Shown: in pieces, positions 50,560-58,170 of the stretch
Position numbering within the stretch: position 1 is the stretch's first letter
Layout: each line of letters starts with the position of its first letter
Origin: Candidatus Omnitrophica bacterium UBA6210
Lineage (GTDB): Bacteria > Omnitrophota > Gorgyraeia > Velamenicoccales > Velamenicoccaceae
Direction of reading: 5' to 3'
Length of the DNA: 64,000 nucleotides
NCBI GenBank assembly: GCA_002421805.1
Contig: DISM01000001.1
Coordinates: 1 to 64,000 of the forward strand
The notes under the pieces: generated by a model
Database searches by the model: none
Seen by the model: the letters and a program-made list of their open reading frames with translations, nothing else
Told to the model about the DNA's origin: nothing
Program-made: the position numbers and the translations under genes

Positions 50560-50579
50560 ATTTTGCCTAAAACAGGGTA
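50560..50579 (-). repeat. 20-bp ATTTTGCCTATAACnGGGTA motif, fourth copy
   Basis: ATTTTGCCTAAAACAGGGTA, one base from the others at the TATAAC block, 27 bp upstream of the 50533 start. Confidence 0.6.
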
Positions 50580-50655
50580 ACTTTTCTTACGATGTTATTT
50601 TATCACGATGTTCGCATCATGCAAAGGAAAGCCTTGCAGGTCCCTCGGCCCTTCT

Positions 50656-51171
50656 TCACAGCCAGCCGCAAAAGGCCAGCGCGCAGATCGTCTTGGCGTC
50701 CCGGATCCTGCCGCTGCGCCAGAGCCGCCCTATCCCGCGCCTGGTAAAAATTTTTGCGTCGATGACCTCATCGCGGTCTTTGGCCCTGCGGGAAACCCTA
50801 AGCCCTTCAGCTTTATAAATGGATATCTCTTCCGTCGCATAACCGGGAACGGGATATATCCTTCCCAACAAGGAAACCCTGGATGCGGCATATCCTGCCT
50901 CCTCCTGGATCTCCCGGCGCGCGCAATCCAGGAGTGATTCACGGCCCTCCTTGGTTCCGGCAGGAAACTCATAAAGCCAGGCATTGACGGCGGGCCGAAA
51001 CTGCCTCAAAAGGATCACGCGATCCCGGTCCAGGAAGGGAACGATCAGGGCCGCGCCGGGATGCTCGATCACTTCGATGCGTGCTGTGCGGCCGCCCGGC
51101 AACCGTCTCCGGCGCCGGACAAGGTCGAATACGCCGCCCCGGTAGATCAGGGCCTTTTTGTTTTTTTTCAT
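50656..51171 (-). CDS. Nudix hydrolase, ADP-ribose pyrophosphatase type
   Basis: 171 residues. Nudix box GTKEGRESLLDCARREIQEEAGY (about 92-115, GX5EX7REUXEEXG) with the upstream LRQFRPAVNAWLYEFPAG typical of ADP-ribose pyrophosphatases, and PVPGYATEEISIYKAEGL downstream as in NudF. It cleaves ADP-ribose to AMP and ribose-5-P. Its ATG overlaps the EamA-gene stop (ATGA). It is the second Nudix protein in the window, after the macro-like fusion. Confidence 0.9.
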   Translation of the reverse strand: MKKNKKALIYRGGVFDLVRRRRRLPGGRTARIEVIEHPGAALIVPFLDRDRVILLRQFRPAVNAWLYEFPAGTKEGRESLLDCARREIQEEAGYAASRVSLLGRIYPVPGYATEEISIYKAEGLRVSRRAKDRDEVIDAKIFTRRGIGRLWRSGRIRDAKTICALAFCGWL

Positions 51172-51587
51172 CGCAATAAAAACACTCCCAAAAGGATGAA
51201 ACCGATCCCGAATATTTTCGATGCCGTCAACGTCTCTCCCAGGATAAGGATCCCCAGAATAAAAGCGATCAAGGGATAGGCCCCGGCGATGGGGGTCACA
51301 CGGGACACATCGCCGTCTTTAAGCGCGTTATAAAACAGCAACTGCCCGATAAAATTAGCGGTAAAACCGCCAAAGACGATCAGACCGATGTTACGTAAAG
51401 GAGTATGCGCCAGCTCGGACAAGATCTGCGGCCGCGCGACCAGAAGAACGATCGCCCCCGATGAAACGGCCAGACACCGGACAAAGATCCCCGCTGCAGG
51501 CGTCAGCCGCGATAGCCCCATCTTTTCAAACACCGGTACCAGACCCCAGACGAGAGCCGTCATTAAAGCAAAATAGTATGACCGCAT
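51168..51587 (-). CDS. EamA-family half transporter
   Basis: 139 residues, about five hydrophobic segments: one EamA domain, ending with the family pattern SRVTPIAGAYPLIAFILGILILGETLTASKIFGIGFILLGVFLL. Full DMT transporters have two such domains; single-domain forms work as dimers. The ATG at 51587 has AAGGAG 5 nt upstream. Substrate unknown. Coupled to the downstream Nudix gene. Confidence 0.88.
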   Translation of the reverse strand: MRSYYFALMTALVWGLVPVFEKMGLSRLTPAAGIFVRCLAVSSGAIVLLVARPQILSELAHTPLRNIGLIVFGGFTANFIGQLLFYNALKDGDVSRVTPIAGAYPLIAFILGILILGETLTASKIFGIGFILLGVFLLR

Positions 51588-51607
51588 AAAGCTCCTTATG
51601 GATAAGT

Positions 51608-51922
51608 CTATTTTTCCTTGATCATCGTTAACAGCATCTTGAAACGCTCTTTGGCAAATACCGCGTGAGGCACGCCTGCCGGCATGATGACGAGGCATCC
51701 GGCCGACGCCACGACCTCATCGTCGCCGACCAAAAGCAGGGCCTGCCCCTCCAAGACCTGGACAACGGCATCGAAAGGCGCCGTATGCTCGCTCAAATTC
51801 TGCCCGGCATCAAAAGCGAACAACGTGATGGTCCCTGCCGCCTTATCGACAAGGGTCTTGCTGACGACGGCCTGCGGAGAATAGACAACATCTTCTTTCA
51901 GATCGATCACATGTCTGAGCAT
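51608..51922 (-). CDS. Cupin domain protein
   Basis: 104 residues, a single small beta-barrel: ITLFAFDAGQNLSEHTAPFDAVVQVLEGQALLLVGDDEVVASAGCLVIMPAGVPHAVFA. Metal-binding His residues of the two cupin motifs (H in SEHTAPFDA, H in VPHAV) are present. Start at 51922 has AAAGGA before it. It lies 11 nt after the dehydrogenase and 20 nt before the EamA gene, so it may share their transcript. Such proteins are often sensors or small isomerases; the role is unknown. Confidence 0.85.
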   Translation of the reverse strand: MLRHVIDLKEDVVYSPQAVVSKTLVDKAAGTITLFAFDAGQNLSEHTAPFDAVVQVLEGQALLLVGDDEVVASAGCLVIMPAGVPHAVFAKERFKMLLTMIKEK

Positions 51923-51933
51923 TTTGTCCTTTC

Positions 51934-52983
51934 CTAAAAACACTTCCCCGTTGTTTTTTTGGTGCAGACCTTGCGTGAACAACGATAACAGATCTCATGG
52001 GACAACAAGCGGCCGCGGACGAAATCGTCGATATTCTTCAGGGTGGTGTGGGCGATGTTCGTCAGGGCCTCGTGCGTAAAAAATCCCTGATGCGCCGTCA
52101 CCAGGACGTTCGGAAACGTCAACAACCTCGCCAGAACGTCGTCCGAGATCACCTCGGAAGAAAAATCCTCAAAAAAATATTCGTTCTCTTCCTCATAAAC
52201 ATCGAGGCCCGCGTAGCCGACCTTTTTGTTTTTGAGCGCTTCGATCAGGGCCCGGGTGTCGATCAGTTTGCCGCGGCCGGTATTGATGATCATGACGCCT
52301 GTCTTCATCGTCTTAAGGGTCTTGGCGTTGATCATACGGTACGTCTCCCGGGTCAGGGGACAATGCAGAGAGATAATATCAGATCTTCTGTAAAGGGTCC
52401 TTAAATCCGTGTAGGAAAACCCTGTTTGCGCGGCAAAGGCCTCGTCCGGCCCGGGATCAAAGGCCAAAACATGCATCCCGAACCCCTTGAGGATCCGGAT
52501 GAGTTCCCGGCCGATCGCGCCCGTGCCGATGACACCTGCGGTCTTGCCGAACATGTCGAAACCCAGAAGGCCCTGGATGGAAAAATTGCTGTCGCGGGTC
52601 CTGTGGTATGCCCGGTGCGTCTTACGGTTCAGGGCCAGCATCAAGGCCACGGCGTGCTCTGCGACGGCGTGCGGCGAATAGGCCGGCACGCGCACGACAT
52701 GGATCTTGCCGAACGCCGCCCTGAAATCCACGTTGTTATAGCCAGAGGCGCGCAGAGCAATCAGGCGGATGCCGTTCTTGTGGAGCGTTTTCATGACGTC
52801 AGCGTTGATGACGTCGTTGACAAAAATGCAGGCTGTATCAAACCCACGGGTCAAGGCCGCCGTCCCGGGGCCGAGATGCTCTTCAAAATATGTGATAGAG
52901 AAACCGAATTTCCTGTTGGCCGCGTCGAAAAATTTCCTGTCATAAGGCTTGGTATCGAAAAAAGCAATCCTGGGAGACTTCAT
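51934..52983 (-). CDS. D-2-hydroxyacid dehydrogenase (D-lactate dehydrogenase type) with Cys-rich tail
   Basis: 349 residues. LdhA-like: YNNVDFRAAFGKIHVVRVPAYSPHAVAEHAVALMLALNRK (catalytic region), GKTAGVIGTGAIGRELIRILKGFGMHVLAFDP (NAD site), LHCPLTRETYRMIN, IINTGRGKLIDTRALIEAL (Arg), GLDVYEEENEYFFED (Glu) and VTAHQGFFTHEAL (His). An unusual extension, ICYRCSRKVCTKKTTGKCF, adds four cysteines at the C terminus. Pyruvate reduction is the best guess; fermentative NAD recycling would fit. GAGGG lies 4 nt before the ATG. Confidence 0.9.
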   Translation of the reverse strand: MKSPRIAFFDTKPYDRKFFDAANRKFGFSITYFEEHLGPGTAALTRGFDTACIFVNDVINADVMKTLHKNGIRLIALRASGYNNVDFRAAFGKIHVVRVPAYSPHAVAEHAVALMLALNRKTHRAYHRTRDSNFSIQGLLGFDMFGKTAGVIGTGAIGRELIRILKGFGMHVLAFDPGPDEAFAAQTGFSYTDLRTLYRRSDIISLHCPLTRETYRMINAKTLKTMKTGVMIINTGRGKLIDTRALIEALKNKKVGYAGLDVYEEENEYFFEDFSSEVISDDVLARLLTFPNVLVTAHQGFFTHEALTNIAHTTLKNIDDFVRGRLLSHEICYRCSRKVCTKKTTGKCF

Positions 52984-52996
52984 GGCACCCTCTTCC

Positions 52997-53908
52997 TCAC
53001 TCGCCTTTCCTGAGCCGCTCTTTAAATTCCTGCCAGGGGAAGCTGTTGCCGGGGCACTCGGTCCTGGCGCCGGGAGCGTCCTTGTGCCGGATCACGTGCG
53101 ACATCGGTATATGATAATAACTTCTCAGGGTTTCGACGAGCAGAACAAGGGAATCCATCTGCTGTTTTGTGGGCTGCTCGCGCGTGAAATCGCCGACAAG
53201 GCAGATGCCGATGCCGCACTGATTCATGCCGCCGGCCTTGCAGTGCGCCCCGTCCATTTGCTTGATCCAGCGGGGAGAGGCCTCGATCTGCCCGTCCCGA
53301 CGCGTCCTGGAGCCGTTATCGATCACAAAATCGTACCCCAGGCCCCTGTCGAACCCCCTGCGGCGATGGATCTTGTCGAGCGAGGTCGCATCGCCGTCAT
53401 CCGTCACGCTGTGATGGATGACGATATATTTCCATTTCGCCGACTTAAAGAGCGGAATGACGGGCCGCAACGGCGCCGCGCCGGGGATCAAAAGCTTCTG
53501 GCCGATCTTGAGGCTGCGCGGATCGGTGATATGGTTCGCTCTCAGGATGGCATCCGCAGGGACATCATACATCCGGCCGATACGATAGACCGTCTCCGCC
53601 GGGCCGATGACATGGACCATGTCCTGCCGGGGGCCGGCCTCGAAAACGGGCTTATAGACCATCTCCGTCGACGGAGGAACGGTCGCGCAGGAAGACAATG
53701 CCAGCGCCAGGCCTGCGCAGGCGCATCCATAGAGAAGAAAACGTGGGGCCCCACGGCCTGCCCGCTTCCAGCGGGCGAGCCATGACCCCCTTGCTTTCGG
53801 AATTCCGCCGTTGGGCGACATCCCGCCCGAATGCCCATTCAGCTCCACCTTTACAGGCGAGGCATTCTGGGTGCGGGAGAAAGAAGAAACGATAAACCGG
53901 GTGCGCAT
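52997..53908 (-). CDS. LysM-containing N-acetylmuramoyl-L-alanine amidase lipoprotein with repeat-derived N terminus
   Basis: 303 residues from the ATG at 53908, which shares a base with the stop of the upstream gene. Residues about 7-55 are encoded by dispersed repeat R1. They are followed by a lipoprotein signal (RFLLYGCACAGLALALSSC, Cys in LSSC), a LysM domain (MVHVIGPAETVYRIGRMYDVPADAILRANHI) and an amidase-2/PGRP domain with zinc ligands in YIVIHHSVT, DGAHC and RTECPG. It likely trims or recycles peptidoglycan. The long tail before the signal is abnormal, so the real start may be later (an ATG at 53821 or a non-ATG codon). It precedes the dehydrogenase by 13 nt. Confidence 0.85.
   Translation of the reverse strand: MRTRFIVSSFSRTQNASPVKVELNGHSGGMSPNGGIPKARGSWLARWKRAGRGAPRFLLYGCACAGLALALSSCATVPPSTEMVYKPVFEAGPRQDMVHVIGPAETVYRIGRMYDVPADAILRANHITDPRSLKIGQKLLIPGAAPLRPVIPLFKSAKWKYIVIHHSVTDDGDATSLDKIHRRRGFDRGLGYDFVIDNGSRTRRDGQIEASPRWIKQMDGAHCKAGGMNQCGIGICLVGDFTREQPTKQQMDSLVLLVETLRSYYHIPMSHVIRHKDAPGARTECPGNSFPWQEFKERLRKGE
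53744..53877. repeat. Dispersed hairpin repeat R1, copy 2, inside a coding frame
   Basis: Shorter copy of the element at 9094-9286, with the simple CCCGCT-TCC-AGCGGG hairpin where copy 1 has an inserted hairpin, and a GAATGCC/GGCATTC stem at the other end. It is read through in frame without a stop. Similar CGTTTcTTCT and CGTTTTCTTCT sequences flank it, suggesting a target duplication. Confidence 0.75.
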
Positions 53909-54180
53909 CAGATCTTGTCGAGGAATAGCAAAATGCCCATGACCACAAAAATAAGACCGCCCGCCATTTTCAGCCATTCGGGCTTGATGAAACGGGACAA
54001 GACGGCTCCTAAAAGGACGGAGATCGCCGTCACCACGACATAAGCGCTGACAGAACCCAGCCAGACCACCCACGGCCTCTGGGATTTGGCGGCCATGGTC
54101 AGGCCGACCAGCTGGGTCTTGTCCGCCATCTCGGCAAAAAAGATGGCGCCGAATGTGGCCAGAAATATTTTCCAATCCAT
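53908..54180 (-). CDS. GDT1/TMEM165-family (UPF0016) transporter, single domain
   Basis: 90 residues, three hydrophobic helices. The family signature E-x-G-D-(K/R)-(T/S) appears as EMADKTQL (residues 17-24), with the usual Gly replaced by Ala. The family exports Mn2+ or Ca2+; single-domain bacterial members pair as dimers. The ATG at 54180 has AAGGAG 6 nt upstream. It sits 17 nt after thyX and shares a base with the amidase start. One copy only, so a homodimer or an unseen partner is needed. Confidence 0.88.
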   Translation of the reverse strand: MDWKIFLATFGAIFFAEMADKTQLVGLTMAAKSQRPWVVWLGSVSAYVVVTAISVLLGAVLSRFIKPEWLKMAGGLIFVVMGILLFLDKI

Positions 54181-54197
54181 GCGAAACTCCTTGAGTT

Positions 54198-54941
54198 TTA
54201 AACCTTCCGAGTTGGAATTATCTTTTCCTTCAAAGGATATTTTCCGCAAGAAAAAGCCTCGCCTTCGGGGCAATACCCCAAGGCGTCGCACTTGGCCGCC
54301 ACGTCGCCAAAGACCTCCGGCAATTTCTGGCGGCACAACTTCAGCATCTCGTCGCCCAGCCGTTTGATCTCCCATTGCGCGCGCTGGCAACAGCGCTGAT
54401 GGAAAAAATGGATCAGCTCGCGGCAATTCATGGTGACGACGATCTTGGTCTCCGCCGCCTGGGGCAGGACAAAGCGCACGTCCTGGTTGGCGTTCTGCCC
54501 CACCCTGCCTTTTTTATTGAAAGCCTCCAGCAGCTTGTTATAACTGGACTGGATCATCTCCATGGTCTTGAGAAATTCCGCCCTCAAAGGTTCGTCCTGC
54601 TCGATGGAAGGCGGGATGATATAATCGAAATTCGTCTCTTTCACATAGCGCTGGCTCTGCTGGGAAAACGAGGCGATCCTGTGGCGCACCAGCTGATGCG
54701 TCAGCGCGCGCGAAACGCCTTCGATCGCAAAGGTGAACTTCACGTGCTCCAGGGGGCTCTCATGCCCCGAGGCGACGACCTTGCGGATGAACGCCGCCTG
54801 CTTCTGCGGGTCCCCTTCTTTTTCATCGAACAGCTCGCCGGAGAACCGCGGAGAATAGCACTGACGGCAGGCCGCGTAGATCAGGGCCACGGGGTGCTGC
54901 GACATTTCCAGCAAACGGACATTCAATTGAACCTGAGGCAT
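54198..54941 (-). CDS. thyX: Flavin-dependent thymidylate synthase
   Basis: 247 residues. The ThyX motif RHRxxSxxxxSxR is intact: RHRIASFSQQSQR. Also present: SGHESPLEHVKFTFAIEGVSRALTHQLVRHR, LNVRLLEM and NCRELIHFFHQRCCQRAQWEIK. It methylates dUMP using methylene-THF, FAD and NADPH and leaves THF, not DHF. It suits a genome with NrdJ, dCMP deaminase and GlyA. The promoter on this strand is back-to-back with that of the gcvT operon. Confidence 0.96.
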   Translation of the reverse strand: MPQVQLNVRLLEMSQHPVALIYAACRQCYSPRFSGELFDEKEGDPQKQAAFIRKVVASGHESPLEHVKFTFAIEGVSRALTHQLVRHRIASFSQQSQRYVKETNFDYIIPPSIEQDEPLRAEFLKTMEMIQSSYNKLLEAFNKKGRVGQNANQDVRFVLPQAAETKIVVTMNCRELIHFFHQRCCQRAQWEIKRLGDEMLKLCRQKLPEVFGDVAAKCDALGYCPEGEAFSCGKYPLKEKIIPTRKV

Positions 54942-54987
54942 AGATCGATACTCCTTCTCTTGGGGAAATTTTGCATATTGTTGTCCT

Positions 54988-55016
54988 ATCATAGCAAACA
55001 ATGCCAAACCTGTGAA
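54988..55016 (-). promoter_or_regulatory. thyX promoter
   Basis: Minus-strand TTCACA (55011-55016), 17-bp spacer, TATGAT (54988-54993), leader about 40 nt. It is divergent from the gcvT promoter; the two -35 boxes are 12 bp apart, so one regulator could serve both. Confidence 0.6.
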
Positions 55017-55028
55017 AAGATTTTTTAT

Positions 55029-55056
55029 TTGCCAAGTCCGTTCTCTTTGATATAAT
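55029..55056 (+). promoter_or_regulatory. gcvT-operon promoter
   Basis: TTGCCA (55029-55034), 16-bp spacer, perfect TATAAT (55051-55056). Transcription near 55063 would begin just before the riboswitch-like leader. Confidence 0.65.
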
Positions 55057-55065
55057 AAATATACA

Positions 55066-55161
55066 ATTTGGCGATGTAGCTTCTGGCGACATGGAATCAA
55101 CCATGAGGAAGCATATCTAAAAGAAAATCGTGAGCCTGGGTTTTCGAAACCAGGCTTTTTT
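55066..55161 (+). promoter_or_regulatory. ZTP (pfl)-like riboswitch with overlapping terminator
   Basis: The leader forms a helix GATGTAGCTTC (55073-55083) / GAAGCATATC (55108-55117) with one bulge, an internal loop containing TGGCGA, and a hairpin CATGG/CCATG (55090-55094, 55101-55105) closed by AATCAA. A second part has GAGCCTGGG (55132-55140), as in the ZTP 3' subdomain (CCGCCUGGGC). TGGC and GCC could make the pseudoknot. GCCTGG is also the 5' arm of an intrinsic terminator ending in six T (to 55161), the known ZTP switch design. The 5' loop lacks the usual GUGAC, so the call is a strong candidate only. Confidence 0.6.
55133..55161 (+). terminator. Conditional terminator of the gcvT leader
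   Basis: AGCCTGG (55133-55139) pairs with CCAGGCT (55150-55156) around a 10-nt loop and is followed by T6. It lies 28 bp before the gcvT start, a classical attenuator position. Confidence 0.85.
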
Positions 55162-55188
55162 ATTTCATACGCTTACTCAGATTAAACA

Positions 55189-56295
55189 ATGACGGTACCG
55201 GAAACATCCTCTCCTGTTCAATCGACCCCCTTGACGGCCGACCACATCAGCCGGGGCGCACGCATGGCCCCCTTTGCCGGCTGGAACATGCCTATCCAGT
55301 ACGACGGCATTATCGCCGAAACCCTGCATACGCGGTCCGCGGTGAGCTGTTTTGATATCTGCCACATGGGCGAGTTTCTCCTCAAGGGCGATCCTGAGAC
55401 CTGCGGTCTGGAACATCTCGTCACCGCGCGCCTACAAGATATGCCGTCGAGAAGCTGCCGCTACGGCTCTATCCTCAATGAGAAAGGCGGGGTCTTGGAC
55501 GATTTGATCGTCTATCGCAAGGGGCCGGCGGATTGGATGATCGTCGTCAACGCGGCCACCATCGAAAAAGATAAGAAACATTTCCAGGCGCACCTGAAGC
55601 CTGGAACGGATTTCCGCGATGTCTCCGCGCAAACCGGAAAAATAGACCTTCAAGGCCCCCTCTCGCGCGACATCATCAAGGCGATCGCGCCCGCGGCGAC
55701 GGCCATCGGCTATTATACCTTTATAGAGACCGAGGTGCTGGGCCGGCCGGCCCTTGTCAGCCGCACGGGCTACACCGGAGAGCTGGGCTATGAGCTATAT
55801 GTCCCTGCCCAGGAAATCCCGGAACTCTGGAAGAAGCTCCTGGACGACCCCCGCGTCAAGCCGGCAGGCCTCGGCGCCCGCGATGTCCTTCGCCTGGAAA
55901 TGGGCTACAGCCTCTACGGCCAGGACATCAACGAAGAAACGACCCCTCTCGATGCAGGCCTCGAAAAATTCGTCGATTTCAAAAAAGATTTCATCGGCAA
56001 AAGCGCGCTGGAATCCAAAAGGAAAACGGGCACGACGCGCCAACGCGTTTTCCTGCGCACGCTCTCGCGCCGGTCTCCCCGGCATGAGCATCATATCTTC
56101 GTCGACGGCCAAACAAAAGGCATCGTGACCAGCGGCACGTTCTCGCCGCACCTGAATTGCGGCATCGGCATGGGATTCCTTGAAAACATCCCGGCGGCCC
56201 GCGCGTTGAATATTTCTGTCGGAGATGATAAAGTGCAGATCGAGGCTGTGATCACGGATAAGCCGTTCGTGAAACACACATCTCTTAAACAATAA
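55189..56295 (+). CDS. gcvT: Aminomethyltransferase (glycine cleavage T-protein)
   Basis: 368 residues. Visible: HISRGARMAPFAGWNMPIQYDGIIAETLHTRSAVSCFDICHMGEFLLKG, GSILNEKGGVLDDLIVYRKG, LIRDIMVVNAAT-like VVNAATIEKD, RTGYTGELGYELYV, LRLEMGYSLYGQDINEETTPLDAGLEKFV and TSGTFSPHLNCGIGMGFL. It transfers the methylene group from GcvH-bound intermediate to THF. No Shine-Dalgarno is evident before the ATG. First gene of the gcvT-gcvH-gcvPA-gcvPB-ligase-lipA operon; lpd (L-protein) is not in the window. Confidence 0.95.
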   Translation: MTVPETSSPVQSTPLTADHISRGARMAPFAGWNMPIQYDGIIAETLHTRSAVSCFDICHMGEFLLKGDPETCGLEHLVTARLQDMPSRSCRYGSILNEKGGVLDDLIVYRKGPADWMIVVNAATIEKDKKHFQAHLKPGTDFRDVSAQTGKIDLQGPLSRDIIKAIAPAATAIGYYTFIETEVLGRPALVSRTGYTGELGYELYVPAQEIPELWKKLLDDPRVKPAGLGARDVLRLEMGYSLYGQDINEETTPLDAGLEKFVDFKKDFIGKSALESKRKTGTTRQRVFLRTLSRRSPRHEHHIFVDGQTKGIVTSGTFSPHLNCGIGMGFLENIPAARALNISVGDDKVQIEAVITDKPFVKHTSLKQ

Positions 56296-56309
56296 GGGCG
56301 CTGGTCGGA

Positions 56310-56405
56310 CGAATAAGTCCGACTGTTTAGCGCGGCCGCGAGAAGGTGAGCGGCCCGGTGGCGCGCGCCTGTCCGGCCTTCGGCCGAGACAGGCAGGCGC
56401 CGCAG
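56310..56405. repeat. Hairpin cluster between gcvT and gcvH
   Basis: Contains GTCGGAC/GTCCGAC and, at about 56362-56402, GCGCCTGTC-CGGCCTTCGGCCG-aGACAGGCAGGCGC. The CCTGTC..GGCCTTCGGCC..GACAGG core matches an inserted hairpin in R1 copy 1 (9199-9225). It could act as a processing or attenuation site inside the operon. Confidence 0.5.
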
Positions 56406-56440
56406 CCAAACTTTTGGTGACGATAAAAAAGGAGTTTGCC

Positions 56441-56824
56441 ATGAACATCCCGGATGGGCTTTATTTTACGAAGGAGCACGAGTGGGTCAAGATCGAAGGA
56501 ACGACGGCCATGGCCGGCATCACGGATTACGCCCAGCATGCCCTGGGCGACGTCACATTCGTCGAACTGCCTAAGAAAGGACAGGTCTTGAAACAATTCC
56601 AGTTGATGGCGACCATCGAATCCGTCAAGGCGGCCTCGGACATCTATGCACCCGTCTCGGGGACGATCGTCGAGATAAACGCCGAGCTCAACAGCAACCC
56701 CGGCCTGGTCAATCAGGACTGCTACGCCAAAGGCTGGGTCGCCAAGGTCATGCTGGCGGACCCCCAGGAGACCAAGAACCTGCTGGACCCTGCCGCCTAC
56801 AAGGCTTACGTCGAAGGACTATAA
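56441..56824 (+). CDS. gcvH: Glycine cleavage H-protein
   Basis: 127 residues. Lipoyl carrier: YFTKEHEWVKIEG, AGITDYAQHALGDVTFVELPKKGQ, and the lipoylation lysine in ATIESVKAASDIYAPVSG, then GLVNQDCYAKGWVAKV. GGAG lies 6 nt before the ATG at 56441; a longer frame upstream lacks this. It shuttles the aminomethyl group between P, T and L proteins and needs lipA and the ligase encoded just downstream. Confidence 0.96.
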   Translation: MNIPDGLYFTKEHEWVKIEGTTAMAGITDYAQHALGDVTFVELPKKGQVLKQFQLMATIESVKAASDIYAPVSGTIVEINAELNSNPGLVNQDCYAKGWVAKVMLADPQETKNLLDPAAYKAYVEGL

Positions 56825-56829
56825 ATCCT

Positions 56830-58170
56830 ATGCCCGATTATATCGCCAATACGGAACGCGACACCCAGGAGATGTTAGGGGCCATCGGCGCGCCGAACAT
56901 CGAAGCCCTCTTTGACGTCATCAAGAAAGAGCAACGGCCGCGTTCGTTCAATCTGCCGCCAGGATGTTCCGAATTCGAGGTCACGGCCCGCCTGAAAAGT
57001 CTCGCGGACAAAAACGCCAAAGACCTTCTCTGCTTTATCGGCGCAGGCTTCTACGACCACGAGATCCCTTCTGTCGTCGACCACTTAAGCTCCAGGAGCG
57101 AATTTTATACGGCCTACACCCCTTACCAGCCGGAATGCTCTCAAGGGACCCTGCAGGCGATCTACGAATATCAAAGCGTGATCTGCCGCCTCACCGGCAT
57201 GGAGATCGCCAACGCCTCCCTCTACGACGGCGGCACCGCCCTCTATGAAGCCATGATGATGGCGCGGCGGGTCACAGGACGCAACCGCGTTTTGATCGAC
57301 AGCGCGGTCTCGCCCATCTACCGCACCATGCTCACCAGCTACACCAAGAACCTGGAGATTGAGTTCGTCGAGATCCCCGTCGTCCACGGCCAGACGGACC
57401 GCTCCCAGATCAAAAAGCAGCTTAACGGCCAGACCGCCTGCGTCATCCTGCAGAACCCGAATTTCTTCGGCGCGATCGATGACCATACGGACATCGTTGC
57501 CGACGCCCATCGCCAAGGGGCCCTCGCCATCGCTTCGGTCTATCCCATCAGCCTGGGGATGCTCAAAACCCCGGCGGAATGCGGTTTTGACATTGCCACC
57601 GGCGAAGGCCAAAGCCTGGGACTGCCCCTGTCCTTCGGCGGACCCTACCTGGGATTTATGGCGACAAAACGAGATTTGGCGCGCAAGATGCCCGGCCGCA
57701 TCGTCGGCCAGACCGTCGATACGAACGGCAAGACAGGTTTTGTCCTGACCCTGCAAGCCAGAGAACAGCATATCCGCAGGGAAAAAGCGACGTCCAACAT
57801 TTGTTCCAACGAAGCGCTCTGCGCGCTGCGCGCCTGCATCTATCTTTCCTGCATCGGTAAAGAGGGTTTGGTCGAGCTGGCGGCCCTGAATTACCGCAAC
57901 GCCGAATATCTCAAGAACCTGCTTTCGAAGATCAAGGGCGTAGAGGTCAAACGCAGTTCGCCGACATTCAACGAATTCACGGTCGTCCTGCCCAAAGACC
58001 CGCATGCCGTGATCGCCGCCATGCTGAAAAAAGGCATCGCCGCCGGCTTCCCCTTGGACCGCTATTACAAAAACATGGACTGCTATATGACGGTGGCCGT
58101 CACCGAAAAATATAAAGAGAAAGACCTCGTGCATTATGCCAAAACACTGGAGTCGGTCTTATGGAGCTGA
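56830..58170 (+). CDS. gcvPA: Glycine decarboxylase P-protein, subunit 1
   Basis: 446 residues, the N-terminal half of P-protein as a separate subunit. Visible: YIANTERDTQEMLGAIG, FIGAGFYDHEIPSVVDHLSSRSEFYTAYTPYQPECSQGTLQAIYEYQSVICRLTGMEIANASLYDGGTALYEAMMMA, QNPNFFGAIDDH, GEGQSLGLPLSFGGPYLGFMATK and GREQHIRREKATSNICSNEALCALRACIYLS-like ending. It decarboxylates glycine with subunit 2. It overlaps gcvPB by 10 nt. Confidence 0.96.
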   Translation: MPDYIANTERDTQEMLGAIGAPNIEALFDVIKKEQRPRSFNLPPGCSEFEVTARLKSLADKNAKDLLCFIGAGFYDHEIPSVVDHLSSRSEFYTAYTPYQPECSQGTLQAIYEYQSVICRLTGMEIANASLYDGGTALYEAMMMARRVTGRNRVLIDSAVSPIYRTMLTSYTKNLEIEFVEIPVVHGQTDRSQIKKQLNGQTACVILQNPNFFGAIDDHTDIVADAHRQGALAIASVYPISLGMLKTPAECGFDIATGEGQSLGLPLSFGGPYLGFMATKRDLARKMPGRIVGQTVDTNGKTGFVLTLQAREQHIRREKATSNICSNEALCALRACIYLSCIGKEGLVELAALNYRNAEYLKNLLSKIKGVEVKRSSPTFNEFTVVLPKDPHAVIAAMLKKGIAAGFPLDRYYKNMDCYMTVAVTEKYKEKDLVHYAKTLESVLWS

